A stretch of 19,105 nucleotides of DNA from Thermoplasmatales archaeon (GCA_030019485.1 JASEEW010000010.1:1-19105); one strand, 5' to 3'. Positions 1 to 6,512 are shown, numbered from the stretch's first letter. The notes: generated by a model from the sequence alone, not told the origin. Program-made: numbers and translations.

Positions 1-944
1 GCTTGAAGCATAAGAGCAACAACGCCTGCAACATGAGGACAAGACACAGATGTCCCACTTCTCTCCTTATATTCATCCTCCGTTTCAAACTTTGCACACA
101 TAATAAATAGGCCAGGTGCAACAACATCAGGCTTAAGTTCATCATAATGATCATCATCACCGTCATCAGTACGAGGGCCTTTGGTTGAGTCGGGCATAAT
201 CACATCATCACTTCTATTTACAGTACCATTATCCTTTACATTGCCTACAGTTATCACCTTATCTGCAGTTCCTGGACTCCTCATTCTCTCCCCCTCAGCA
301 GTACCCTCATTGCCAGCACCAGTCACAAAAACAATACCTTCATCCACAGCTCTATTTGCCATTTGAGATAAAGGATCTTGCCCATCACTGAAGTCTATTC
401 CCACGCTGGCAGATATTACATCAATACCCCAATACTCAGGGGGTTGATTTTCCCAATGTGTATCTTTATGAGCAATACACCACCCTATAGCCTCAATCAC
501 ATCCTCCTCTGTAGGTTGAGAGGTAAAGGACCATTTTACCTTTAGATCAATAAGTTTAGCATCTGGTGCCACACCCATGTATTTTCCTTCACTTTCACCT
601 GTTCCCATAGCTATACTTGCACAGGCAGTGCCATGCCCTAGATTGTCTTCTGGATTACATTCAGGGTTTGTAGGCCTTGCAAAATCTACACCTGCAATAA
701 ATTTTCCTTCAAGTGATTCATGGTTATCATCAACACCTGAGTCTATAACTGCTATAACAATTCCTTTCCCAGTGTAACCTAAATCCCACGCAGTTTGATT
801 GCCATAACCTAATGGGGGTGGGTCTGAAGATCTTGCTTTAATTGCCCTTGTGCTTATATCTAAACACTTACCACCGGGTAAAGCAATAGATATGAGGAAG
901 AAAGCAATGATGAAGATTGCTGTAATATTTTTTAAAGATTTCAT
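1..944 (-). CDS. Secreted subtilisin-like serine protease (peptidase S8), C-terminus cut by window edge
   Basis: I translated this frame from ATG at 944 down to base 3 without a stop (314 codons), so it is open at the left edge. Residues 1-27 form a signal peptide (Lys-rich start, hydrophobic core, then ALPGGKC). The catalytic domain starts near residue 43. The S8 triad is complete: Asp68 in AVIDSGVD, His104 in GHGTACAS, Ser299 in SGTSVSCPHVAG, with the oxyanion-hole Asn212 in GAGNEG. The protein should cleave peptide bonds outside the cell. Only about 15-20 residues separate the signal peptide from the catalytic domain, so the usual I9-type propeptide of about 70-80 residues is not visible. 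A very acidic stretch (residues 260-269) precedes the serine region. The next gene on the same strand lies upstream after a 113-bp gap, and a box A just upstream suggests its own transcription. The family call is secure; the substrate is unknown. Confidence 0.95.
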   Translation of the reverse strand, partial: MKSLKNITAIFIIAFFLISIALPGGKCLDISTRAIKARSSDPPPLGYGNQTAWDLGYTGKGIVIAVIDSGVDDNHESLEGKFIAGVDFARPTNPECNPEDNLGHGTACASIAMGTGESEGKYMGVAPDAKLIDLKVKWSFTSQPTEEDVIEAIGWCIAHKDTHWENQPPEYWGIDVISASVGIDFSDGQDPLSQMANRAVDEGIVFVTGAGNEGTAEGERMRSPGTADKVITVGNVKDNGTVNRSDDVIMPDSTKGPRTDDGDDDHYDELKPDVVAPGLFIMCAKFETEDEYKERSGTSVSCPHVAGVVALMLQ

Positions 945-972
945 GTTCTGACCTTTTATACATGTGATTTAG

Positions 973-980
973 GATATAAA
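973..980 (-). promoter_or_regulatory. Box A (TATA) candidate for the S8 protease gene
   Basis: Read on the minus strand, TTTATATC lies about 33 bp before the ATG at 944. This predicts a start site near 950 and a very short leader containing a partial AGGT ribosome site. A second A/T-rich candidate, TTATATAA (987-994), lies just upstream, so the exact box is uncertain. Confidence 0.5.
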
Positions 981-1057
981 TACATTTTATATAAAAAAGA
1001 AAGAAGAAAGAGGAGATATATATTTTGGTTTTAATTTTTCGTTTTTATCAGCAATGC

Positions 1058-1594
1058 TCAGAGCTGGCCTCGATGGTAATCAATGATATATGGACCTACG
1101 TGCCCTGTGATAGATACATCATTATAGAATGGTTGACCCTGTTGTAAATTTTCTACAGAACCCCACCAGAACACTCCTTCAATGTAAACGTATCCACCCA
1201 TGCCATCTATTGTTATCCATATGTTGTTGCAACCATGGTTTTCATAGTAAAACCTGAACATCCCGAGACGGCCTTCAATCGTGATATCACACACATCCAT
1301 TGTCATCAGAGGATTTATCTCCACATCTTCAGTACCACTCATTACTTCGTTGCCATGCTTAATCACGTATGTCATCTTGTCAAAGGTTCCATCGTTTCCT
1401 GTATCGATCAATCTGGTTATTATAACTGTTTTCGTTTCTACATTGATTGTGTTCACTCCCATCATCACACCTTGGTCTGAAGCATCTGCAACAACCTTTA
1501 CTTTCTCATCTGGTTTTGCCTCTGCATTAATAGTTCCAAAAGCCATCGCTACCATTGCAAACACGGCCAATATCGCAAATATTTTTCCTTTCAT
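1058..1594 (-). CDS. Small secreted protein of unknown function
   Basis: The protein is 178 residues long. I chose ATG at 1594 because it is preceded by GGTGA at a spacing of 8; the frame extends to a GTG at 1615, which would add seven residues. It opens with a clear signal peptide (MKGKIFAILAVFAMVAMAFG, then TINAEA), with probable cleavage near residue 26. The mature part of about 150 residues has no membrane segment. It is rich in Thr, Ile, Gly and aromatic residues in alternating patterns that suggest a beta fold, and it has two Cys (in DVCDI and NHGCNN). I do not recognise a family. It lies between a secreted protease gene on the same strand and a divergent winged-helix regulator, with which it shares an upstream region. 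Confidence 0.8.
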   Translation of the reverse strand: MKGKIFAILAVFAMVAMAFGTINAEAKPDEKVKVVADASDQGVMMGVNTINVETKTVIITRLIDTGNDGTFDKMTYVIKHGNEVMSGTEDVEINPLMTMDVCDITIEGRLGMFRFYYENHGCNNIWITIDGMGGYVYIEGVFWWGSVENLQQGQPFYNDVSITGHVGPYIIDYHRGQL

Positions 1595-1691
1595 TCCTTT
1601 ATTCACCTTCCTCACCTGTTTCTGTCAACCGTATCCGTTTGCGATACGATGTCATCCTGATAATTTTACCAATAACGTATGGCATTACTAT

Positions 1692-1699
1692 TATATAAA
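1692..1699. promoter_or_regulatory. TATATAAA / TTTATATA box between divergent genes
   Basis: On the minus strand this reads TTTATATA, a consensus archaeal box A. It predicts a start near 1668 and a leader of about 70 nt for the secreted-protein gene. On the plus strand the same bases (TATATAAA) would place a start near 1720, about 70 nt before the regulator's TTG. It may serve either gene or both. Confidence 0.45.
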
Positions 1700-1791
1700 T
1701 GTGTAGTGTTCACTTCTCCTTATTAGTATTTGATTAATTTACTCAATTGCTCTTTTTAGTTGTGTGCACTGCATATTATACTGGTGATATA

Positions 1792-2058
1792 TTGGCTAAA
1801 GAATTTCTAAAATCGGATAGAATAAAACTTGGACTCATGAAACATTTAACAGACAAAAAATGGCACAGTTACTATGAGATTCAAGCAAATCTTGGGATGA
1901 ATTACAATGCCCTCAAAAAACATTTGAATTTTCTAAAAACCCTTAATCTTGTAGAGTTGGCAATTGTCCCAGCAGAAGAGTCAAGTTCTGGGAAGGGGAG
2001 CTACAAAGTAAGAATCACAGAAAAAGGGATAGAGTGGATAAAACGCTTAAAAGTCTGA
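1792..2058 (+). CDS. Small winged-helix transcriptional regulator
   Basis: This is an 88-residue protein starting MAKEFLKSDRIKLGLMKHL. The start is a TTG preceded by GGTGA at a spacing of 4. The frame is open further upstream to a TTG at 1747, but that extension has no ribosome site and reads like non-coding sequence. The fold is a single wHTH. There is an N-terminal helix, then helices 2 and 3 (HSYYEIQANLGMNYNALKKH, about residues 25-44), and a wing with the SSSGKGSYKVRIT segment (about 65-76) ending in a GIEWIKRL helix. The pattern of short hydrophobic helices followed by VRITEKG is typical of archaeal ArsR/PadR-like regulators. It probably binds DNA as a dimer. The divergent secreted-protein gene and its own promoter are the obvious candidate targets, but that is inference. 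Confidence 0.8.
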   Translation: MAKEFLKSDRIKLGLMKHLTDKKWHSYYEIQANLGMNYNALKKHLNFLKTLNLVELAIVPAEESSSGKGSYKVRITEKGIEWIKRLKV

Positions 2059-2085
2059 ATACAGCTTAACTACAAATTCTTACTA

Positions 2086-2093
2086 TTTATATC
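2086..2093 (+). promoter_or_regulatory. Isolated box A-like site
   Basis: TTTATATC lies in the 140-bp gap after the winged-helix gene, more than 100 bp before the next start codon. It could start a leader or a small transcript for the gene at 2199, which also has a closer box. The evidence is weak. Confidence 0.25.
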
Positions 2094-2153
2094 GAAGAGA
2101 CGGACATGGTTATCTCGTCTATGTTTACAGACCGATTCATTAGCATCCGCCCC

Positions 2154-2159
2154 TTTTTT
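2154..2159 (+). terminator. T-run, possible archaeal terminator for the winged-helix gene
   Basis: A run of six T follows CCGCCCC about 95 bp after the winged-helix stop codon and precedes the next promoter. Archaeal RNA polymerase can terminate at T-runs without a hairpin. No strong stem is present, so this is only a candidate. Confidence 0.3.
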
Positions 2160-2168
2160 CCTAACAAA

Positions 2169-2176
2169 CTTTAAAT
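2169..2176 (+). promoter_or_regulatory. Box A for the leaderless gene at 2199
   Basis: CTTTAAAT is centred about 26 bp before the ATG at 2199, and no Shine-Dalgarno sequence precedes that ATG. This is the geometry expected when transcription starts at or next to the start codon. Confidence 0.55.
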
Positions 2177-2198
2177 GATGTAGAGTAGATAACAATTT

Positions 2199-2531
2199 AT
2201 GAACAAAAACCTGAAAGCAATTGGAACAGGACTTGGTGTTCTAGTGTTACTTAATCTTCTGATATTTATTCCATTCACAGGATGGTTCCTGGTATTCACG
2301 CTTGCACCGCTTCTATCAGGGTATTTCTCAGGGAGACAGGTAAAGAACTGGAGGAATGCCTTGTGTGTTGGTGTTATCTGGAGTGCAATCCAAATCATAA
2401 TATTTATGACTGTTTTAAGCAGTGTTTTTACATTCCTCAGCATATCTTTGGGGGTTTCAGAGTTTTTCATCATCATTTTGATTTTTGTTTTCAACACTGG
2501 TTTTTGTGTGCTTGGAAACAGAAGCGCATAA
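2199..2531 (+). CDS. Small polytopic membrane protein, unknown function
   Basis: The protein has 110 residues. After MNKNLKAIG comes a long hydrophobic stretch (about 9-44) with a Gly/Pro break at FTGWF, enough for two membrane spans. A short basic loop (GRQVKNWRN, about 45-53) follows, then two further hydrophobic segments (about 54-75 and 80-105) ending in NRSA. The layout resembles the small DUF5518-like archaeal membrane proteins, but I cannot assign it. ATG at 2199 is chosen because a box A sits about 26 bp upstream (leaderless). The last 75 bp overlap the 3' end of the convergent DUF2085-type gene. Both frames look coding, since the last hydrophobic segment lies inside the overlap. Function unknown. 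Confidence 0.7.
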   Translation: MNKNLKAIGTGLGVLVLLNLLIFIPFTGWFLVFTLAPLLSGYFSGRQVKNWRNALCVGVIWSAIQIIIFMTVLSSVFTFLSISLGVSEFFIIILIFVFNTGFCVLGNRSA

Positions 2532-3077
2532 CTCCTGAATTATTACAGCAACAGCAAGACCTGTGAGAATGCCTGCAAGTCCTCCTGTTATTAACCTGAC
2601 CATGTTTATGCTTTCCCAGAAACCAAACAACTGCCCTATGCCGTCAACACCAATTGGCCCTAAACCAATAACTATCCACTGCCATTTGAAATCAACATAC
2701 CTGAAAATGGCAATGCCTGCTCCTATCACAAGCCCAAGAAATATTCCTATGCATCTTGAACAGTAAGGCATCTGGTTGCCGTTAAGGAAAAAACTTCTTG
2801 ATGCCTTTTGATGGCAGAAACTGTCACCAGTTGAGTAAACAAATCCTGCAACAGGATTCATGGTGTTTGTTTGATTTTGAAACTCCACAACCCCAACTTT
2901 TCCTTTTTCATCAAAGTTCACACTGTTGGGAGGAAGTGTGTACGGAATGGTTAACATCAGGAGGAACCATGTCAGGCAGATGATAAAAAACAAGAGTTTT
3001 GATTTACTAAACTCAGCAACATGGAATTTTCTCGTGAAACCCTTACCGAAGAACCTTCGGTTGCTGAGTTTACTCAT
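2457..3077 (-). CDS. DUF2085-type membrane protein with CHQ and CxxC motifs
   Basis: The protein has 206 residues. After a basic N-terminus there is one membrane span (about 28-45), then an outer loop. The DUF2085 signature follows: Cys88-His89-Gln90, RSFF, and Cys106-Ser-Arg-Cys109-IGIFLG. Three more hydrophobic segments lie at about 110-126, 133-155 and 160-182, followed by a hydrophilic tail. The Cys/His cluster suggests a metal or redox site at the membrane surface. The family has no established reaction that I know of. The ATG overlaps the stop codon of the upstream zinc-ribbon gene (ATGA), so the two are probably translationally coupled. The hydrophilic C-terminal tail lies in the stretch that overlaps the opposite-strand gene, so it may be a late extension. 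Confidence 0.85.
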   Translation of the reverse strand: MSKLSNRRFFGKGFTRKFHVAEFSKSKLLFFIICLTWFLLMLTIPYTLPPNSVNFDEKGKVGVVEFQNQTNTMNPVAGFVYSTGDSFCHQKASRSFFLNGNQMPYCSRCIGIFLGLVIGAGIAIFRYVDFKWQWIVIGLGPIGVDGIGQLFGFWESINMVRLITGGLAGILTGLAVAVIIQELCASVSKHTKTSVENKNQNDDEKL

Positions 3078-3793
3078 CTGAACTCATTCCTTGATAGGAC
3101 TATAAGTATTAATGCGATTATACTCAGTATTGAGCCTATAAGAAAACCAAGCGCTGGTATGCCCATTATTGCTCCTATGACCGCTATTCCAAAATGTCTT
3201 CTTTTTAATGCAAATATCCCTCCAAGTAATGTGAAAAATGAGAGAATAAATATAACAATGGAACAGACGTAAAGAACATTATTCACCTCTGACATAATAT
3301 CCTGCTCATGACTGCCTGGTTTTAACGTGAAGTCCACCTTATTGGTTCCCTCATAAACAAATGTTTTGATTGTCAGACTATTATTATCCTTTTCTGCTTT
3401 TATTCTCTGAACGCCGGCAGGAACATTTTCTATCCTGTATGAGCCGTCTGATGACGTATTGGATGATAAACCAAGACCAAGCACAGTCACAGTCGCATTC
3501 CCCATCCCGTTGCCATTCTCATCCGTGACAGTACCATAAACTGTAACAGTTTGTCCTGTTGAAATTTCATCAACCATCCCTGGGACAAAACCGATGAAGC
3601 CACCCATCATAAATCCTAAAATGGATGCAGTAATAAGAAGAACACCTGCAATGGCTGGCCTGTTTGACCTTTTTTTTTCTGCAGGTAATGGTGGTATTGT
3701 CCCTGTCTGGAACTGGTACATGCATCTTGGACAGGTTGTCACATCCTCTATAGAAGTAAAGGAATATCCGCATTTCGGGCATTTCACGTCCAT
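3074..3793 (-). CDS. Zinc-ribbon membrane protein with CarboxypepD_reg-like domain
   Basis: The protein has 239 residues. The N-terminus is a four-Cys zinc ribbon (Cys5/Cys8, Cys21/Cys24: CPKCG ... CPRCM). A hydrophobic segment (about 45-72) follows, then a beta-sandwich domain (about 82-155) of the carboxypeptidase regulatory-like type, recognised from VYGTVTDENGNGMGNATVTV and the later SSDGSYRIENVPAG. Two or three hydrophobic segments close the protein (about 168-235). The likely topology is a cytoplasmic ribbon, an outer sandwich and membrane spans. This architecture is frequent in archaea without a known role; assembly or signalling at the membrane is a guess. ATG at 3793 has no Shine-Dalgarno site, but a box A lies about 28 bp upstream, so the mRNA is probably leaderless. 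It overlaps the next gene by 4 bp. Confidence 0.85.
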   Translation of the reverse strand: MDVKCPKCGYSFTSIEDVTTCPRCMYQFQTGTIPPLPAEKKRSNRPAIAGVLLITASILGFMMGGFIGFVPGMVDEISTGQTVTVYGTVTDENGNGMGNATVTVLGLGLSSNTSSDGSYRIENVPAGVQRIKAEKDNNSLTIKTFVYEGTNKVDFTLKPGSHEQDIMSEVNNVLYVCSIVIFILSFFTLLGGIFALKRRHFGIAVIGAIMGIPALGFLIGSILSIIALILIVLSRNEFR

Positions 3794-3817
3794 GTGGATA
3801 AGGATGGGGATAAATGG

Positions 3818-3825
3818 ATTTAAAC
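3818..3825 (-). promoter_or_regulatory. Box A for the zinc-ribbon gene
   Basis: On the minus strand GTTTAAAT is centred about 28 bp before the ATG at 3793, which fits a leaderless transcript. It implies that the zinc-ribbon/DUF2085 pair can be transcribed separately from the ABC operon upstream, although the 52-bp gap also allows read-through. Confidence 0.55.
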
Positions 3826-3845
3826 CTTTTTATGTACTGATGGAT

Positions 3846-4481
3846 TCATATAAACATTATCAGGATTATCATCAGAAGATTCAGCATCCAGTGACCAATC
3901 ATAAAACCAAAAACATTTTTTGTTTTTGAATAAACAAAACCTGTGATTATCCCGGAAAATGCTATAAAAAGTAATGAGCCTGCGCATCCCATCAGCTCCT
4001 TTAACCAGAACAACTCGTATACATGTCCGACCATCCATGCTATTATCTGGGCATACATTCCAATCATTTCACCAAATCTTTCTGCAATCTCCAGCTGGAT
4101 TACTCTTTTAGAAAAAAAATCAACAGGCATAATATTCATAATAATGAGAATGTTAAAGGTAATAAAATCCAATCCACTCACCTTGAAAACATCAAAAAAG
4201 TCTGGATTAAAAAAATAGTAGGGTAGTATCCATAACAACAGAAGAAGATAAACAGCAATTCCGTAAACAAAACCCTTATTAATTTTACCCAATCTTAATG
4301 GTTTTTTCATTAACACCAGAACCATTACTGGCATCATCATGAATGAAATAAAAACAGAGCTTTGATGATGATAAACATAATTTTTCAGGATAAATTCTAA
4401 CGCAAAAAATATTGCTGTGGAGATAATGCATATCAAAGACAGGTTTTTCAGAATTTTTTTCTGCTCAGGATTCATCCTCAT
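3846..4481 (-). CDS. CPBP/Rce1-like membrane protein with altered first catalytic motif
   Basis: The protein has 211 residues with about six hydrophobic segments. The C-terminal half follows the CPBP (CAAX protease and bacteriocin-processing) pattern. A motif-1-like site, VDFFSKR (about 119-125), is followed by LEIAERFG. His lies in AWMVGHVYE, and SGIITGFVYSKT leads into the last motif, GHWMLNL (His...Asn). In active family members motif 1 is EExxxR. Here the two Glu are replaced by Val-Asp while the Arg is kept, so activity is doubtful or changed. The gene overlaps the permease by 4 bp (ATGA), which makes it the third gene of an ABC operon. A CPBP protein beside an ABC-2 exporter suggests processing or immunity for an exported peptide, but no small peptide gene is visible nearby. 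Confidence 0.75.
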   Translation of the reverse strand: MRMNPEQKKILKNLSLICIISTAIFFALEFILKNYVYHHQSSVFISFMMMPVMVLVLMKKPLRLGKINKGFVYGIAVYLLLLLWILPYYFFNPDFFDVFKVSGLDFITFNILIIMNIMPVDFFSKRVIQLEIAERFGEMIGMYAQIIAWMVGHVYELFWLKELMGCAGSLLFIAFSGIITGFVYSKTKNVFGFMIGHWMLNLLMIILIMFI

Positions 4482-5338
4482 TCCGTCCTTCTATGAAACA
4501 CTTCCATTGATATGAGCAGAGGTATGAAAAACCATAAAAACAGTGAAAGAAAGGGTGCCCAGTATGGTATTCCCTCAGGCAGAATGTCTTTTCCTCCTGC
4601 AAGCATTCCGAGGCTCATGTCATAGGCACCTATCGGTGAGAACAAATCAATCCTGCTCCTGAGCAGATTATACTCAGTTATATTACCAAGCGACGGGTCT
4701 ATGTTAATTCCCAGAACATATGCTGTACTCAATGGTATCAATGCCCAGAACATTGTGAACAAAAACCAGACACCTATCCCTGACAGGATTGCTGTTCCCA
4801 GGGTTTTTGAAATTGTTGAGAAAATCTGCTGTATCGAAATGAATATTCCAAAAAATATTACTGTAAAAACAATAAAACCAAACATCATCTTTTTTGACGG
4901 CATTCCTGCCACATTTGAAACAGATAACACCGCACATACCAGCATGATTATTCCTGGCAGGCTCAGCGCGCCCCACAGCCCAAGAAACTTTCCAAGCAGA
5001 ATCCCCCTTTTGGATAACGGCCTGCACAGCAGAAGGTCAAGTGAGTTCTGAAGTTTTTCCTTTACAATACTGTCAAATGAAATAGCGACAGCTGCTATTG
5101 AGCCTACAAATGCAACGAATGAGGCAGATATGAACAAAACTGCATCTGGTCCCATGCTCAGTGCTTCTGCCACTTCGGGATTTGGAATCATCTCCGGTCT
5201 TGTGGAAAGCACTGCCAGACCGTAAGCGCTCCCAATTACTGCAAGCGCGAATAATATTAGAAGTATGAGCATCCTTACACTTTTCAGGTTTGAGAAAAAC
5301 TCTCTCTTTGCTATCGCAAAAACACCCCTATGATTCAT
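4478..5338 (-). CDS. ABC-2 type transporter permease
   Basis: The protein has 286 residues. ATG at 5338 is preferred because GGTGA lies 5 bp before it; a GTG at 5347 would add three residues. The N-terminus has the AKREFFSNLKSVR amphipathic segment typical of ABC-2 permeases. It is followed by a first span (about 25-46), a long outer loop, and a FDSIVKEKLQNSLDLLLCRPLSKR stretch whose pattern matches the ABC-2/NatB coupling region. Four or five more spans follow. It should form the membrane channel for the ATPase encoded directly upstream, with which it overlaps by 11 bp. The substrate cannot be read from sequence. It belongs to the ABC2_membrane_2 group, often found in export of antibiotics, lipids, ions or peptides. 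Confidence 0.92.
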   Translation of the reverse strand: MNHRGVFAIAKREFFSNLKSVRMLILLILFALAVIGSAYGLAVLSTRPEMIPNPEVAEALSMGPDAVLFISASFVAFVGSIAAVAISFDSIVKEKLQNSLDLLLCRPLSKRGILLGKFLGLWGALSLPGIIMLVCAVLSVSNVAGMPSKKMMFGFIVFTVIFFGIFISIQQIFSTISKTLGTAILSGIGVWFLFTMFWALIPLSTAYVLGINIDPSLGNITEYNLLRSRIDLFSPIGAYDMSLGMLAGGKDILPEGIPYWAPFLSLFLWFFIPLLISMEVFHRRTE

Positions 5339-6275
5339 TTTGCTCACCTGTGAGTTTCAGGAATATTTCCTCCAGACTGGGTTCTGTTACCCTTATTGAG
5401 CCGACCTTTACCCCGCTTCTAACCAGAGTTTCATTAACTGCAGGGGATATATTCCTGCTACAAACAACATTAATTCCTGTCCCGGTTTTTTCTACCCTCA
5501 GAACATCGGACATCTTTCTAACAACGTCCAGCACATTATCGGTTATTCCCTCTGCATCAATAAAAACGTTTATTTGTGTTTTCATCCCTATTTTTTTGCT
5601 GAGATTTTCAATGGAATCAACCGCAATTATTTTTCCCTTGCTGAGGATGCAAACCCTTTTACACATCTGCTCAACCTCTGACAAAATATGGGATGACAGA
5701 AACACTGTAACACCCTTATTGTTCAGGTCTTTAACCATTTTTCTAAACAAACTTATTCCCTTTGGGTCCAAGCCTGTTGAAGGCTCATCCAGAATCAAAA
5801 TTTCAGGGTCGTTAATCAATGATGCTGCAAGCGCAAGCCTTTTTTTCATACCGTGCGAATACGTTTTCACTTTACCGCCCATGAAATCCTTCAACCCCAC
5901 TGTTTCCAGCAGTTCCCTTGCTTTTCTTTTTCTCTCTACCTTCTGGATGCCGTAAAACTCAGCATAAAAACACAGCAAGTCTATTCCTTTCATCTCATCA
6001 TAAAAACCAGGCGTCTCAGGTATTAATCCAATGTGTTTCTTTGCTTTCACATTATCCAGAATCGTATCATACCCACACACCTTCACATTGCCCCTGGTTG
6101 GTCTTGATATGCCTGAAATCATTCTGATTGTTGTTGTCTTACCAGCACCATTAGGACCAAGGAAACCAAAAACCTCGCCTTTCTCAACCCTGAAACTGAT
6201 GCTGTCAACAGCAGTAAAACTTTTCCTGAAACCTTTGAAAACCTTTGTTAGATTCTGCGCCTCTATCACACACAC
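5328..6275 (-). CDS. ABC transporter ATP-binding protein
   Basis: The protein has 315 residues. All ABC ATPase motifs are in order: Walker A GPNGAGKTT (about 40-48), Q-loop region with Glu in place of Gln (IPET, about 85-88), signature YSHGMKKR (about 139-146), Walker B ILILDEPS (about 159-166), D-loop GLD, and H-loop His196 in LSSHIL. An extension of about 90 residues after the nucleotide-binding domain is typical of CcmA/NatA-type subunits that pair with ABC-2 permeases. It powers the permease encoded next. The start is a GTG at 6275; a second GTG lies two codons later at 6269. No Shine-Dalgarno site is seen, and an A/T-rich TTTTTAACA about 20 bp upstream could be the box A. It is the first gene of the three-gene operon. 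Confidence 0.95.
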   Translation of the reverse strand: MCVIEAQNLTKVFKGFRKSFTAVDSISFRVEKGEVFGFLGPNGAGKTTTIRMISGISRPTRGNVKVCGYDTILDNVKAKKHIGLIPETPGFYDEMKGIDLLCFYAEFYGIQKVERKRKARELLETVGLKDFMGGKVKTYSHGMKKRLALAASLINDPEILILDEPSTGLDPKGISLFRKMVKDLNNKGVTVFLSSHILSEVEQMCKRVCILSKGKIIAVDSIENLSKKIGMKTQINVFIDAEGITDNVLDVVRKMSDVLRVEKTGTGINVVCSRNISPAVNETLVRSGVKVGSIRVTEPSLEEIFLKLTGEQNES

Positions 6276-6351
6276 AATAAGGTGTTTGCGTGTTAAAAAT
6301 GTTTTCTCACAACCGAAAGGATAATCTGTGAATATTTATATTCTTTATTAA

Positions 6352-6511
6352 GCTCCCGTAGTGTAGTCCGGACAATCATCGAGGCCTCTCGAGCCTCAGA
6401 CCCGGGTTCAAATGGTAGTAGTTAGGGATTAGGAAATAGGGGTTAGGGATTATTTCCCCAGCCCCTGACTCCTAACTACTAACTACTATTCTGAAAGTCC
6501 CGGCGGGAGCA
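6352..6511 (+). tRNA. tRNA-Glu (anticodon CTC) with an intron at position 59/60
   Basis: The cloverleaf is built by hand. The acceptor stem GCTCCCG (6352-6358) pairs perfectly with CGGGAGC (6504-6510), and the discriminator base is A6511. The D-arm is at 6361-6379. The anticodon stem is GAGGC/GCCTC (6381-6385/6393-6397) with loop CTCTCGA, so the anticodon is CTC (6388-6390). The T-stem is CCGGG/CCCGG (6402-6406/6499-6503) with loop TTCAAAT, split by an insertion. Without 85 inserted bases the tRNA has 75 nt and matches the archaeal tRNA-Glu pattern, including GTGTAGTCCGG in the D-arm. CCA is not encoded. The gene ends one base before the stop codon of the convergent PPC-domain gene. Confidence 0.93.
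6413..6497 (+). other. 85-nt tRNA intron with bulge-helix-bulge ends and a long hairpin
   Basis: The T-stem forms the outer helix. A 4-bp central helix forms between TTCA (6407-6410, exon) and TGAA (6492-6495, intron). The 3-nt bulges AAT (6411-6413) and AGT (6496-6498) lie on opposite strands. Cutting each bulge between its second and third base removes exactly 6413-6497 and restores a standard seven-base T-loop. The inner helix begins with G6414-C6491 and G6415.U6490, has one bulged U, then 10 bp (6416-6425/6479-6488). The intron body folds further: TAGTAGTTAGG (6416-6426) can also pair with 6471-6481, and AGGGGTTAGGG (6438-6448) pairs with 6456-6466 around a 7-nt loop. Confidence 0.85.
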
Positions 6512-6512
6512 T

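Noticed and set aside
1281..1706. 141-codon open frame on the plus strand
   Set aside because: It is the mirror of the secreted-protein gene. The minus strand has a signal peptide and a good GGTGA site.
5290..5955. 221-codon open frame on the plus strand
   Set aside because: It is antisense to the ABC ATPase and permease, whose motifs are complete on the minus strand. Its translation is Ser/Phe/Leu-rich without domain structure.
6335..6342. TTTATATT as box A of the tRNA gene
   Set aside because: It is centred only about 13 bp before the mature 5' end, so the predicted start would fall inside the tRNA. It may be a chance match, or the true box is the weaker GATAATC further upstream.
6421..6452. 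Telomere-like TTAGGG repeats
   Set aside because: There are only two imperfect words inside a tRNA intron, with no array.
6352..6511. tRNA pseudogene broken by an insertion
   Set aside because: All stems are perfect and a proper bulge-helix-bulge fits the exact junction, so a spliced intron explains it better. Disruption is still listed as the refuting outcome.
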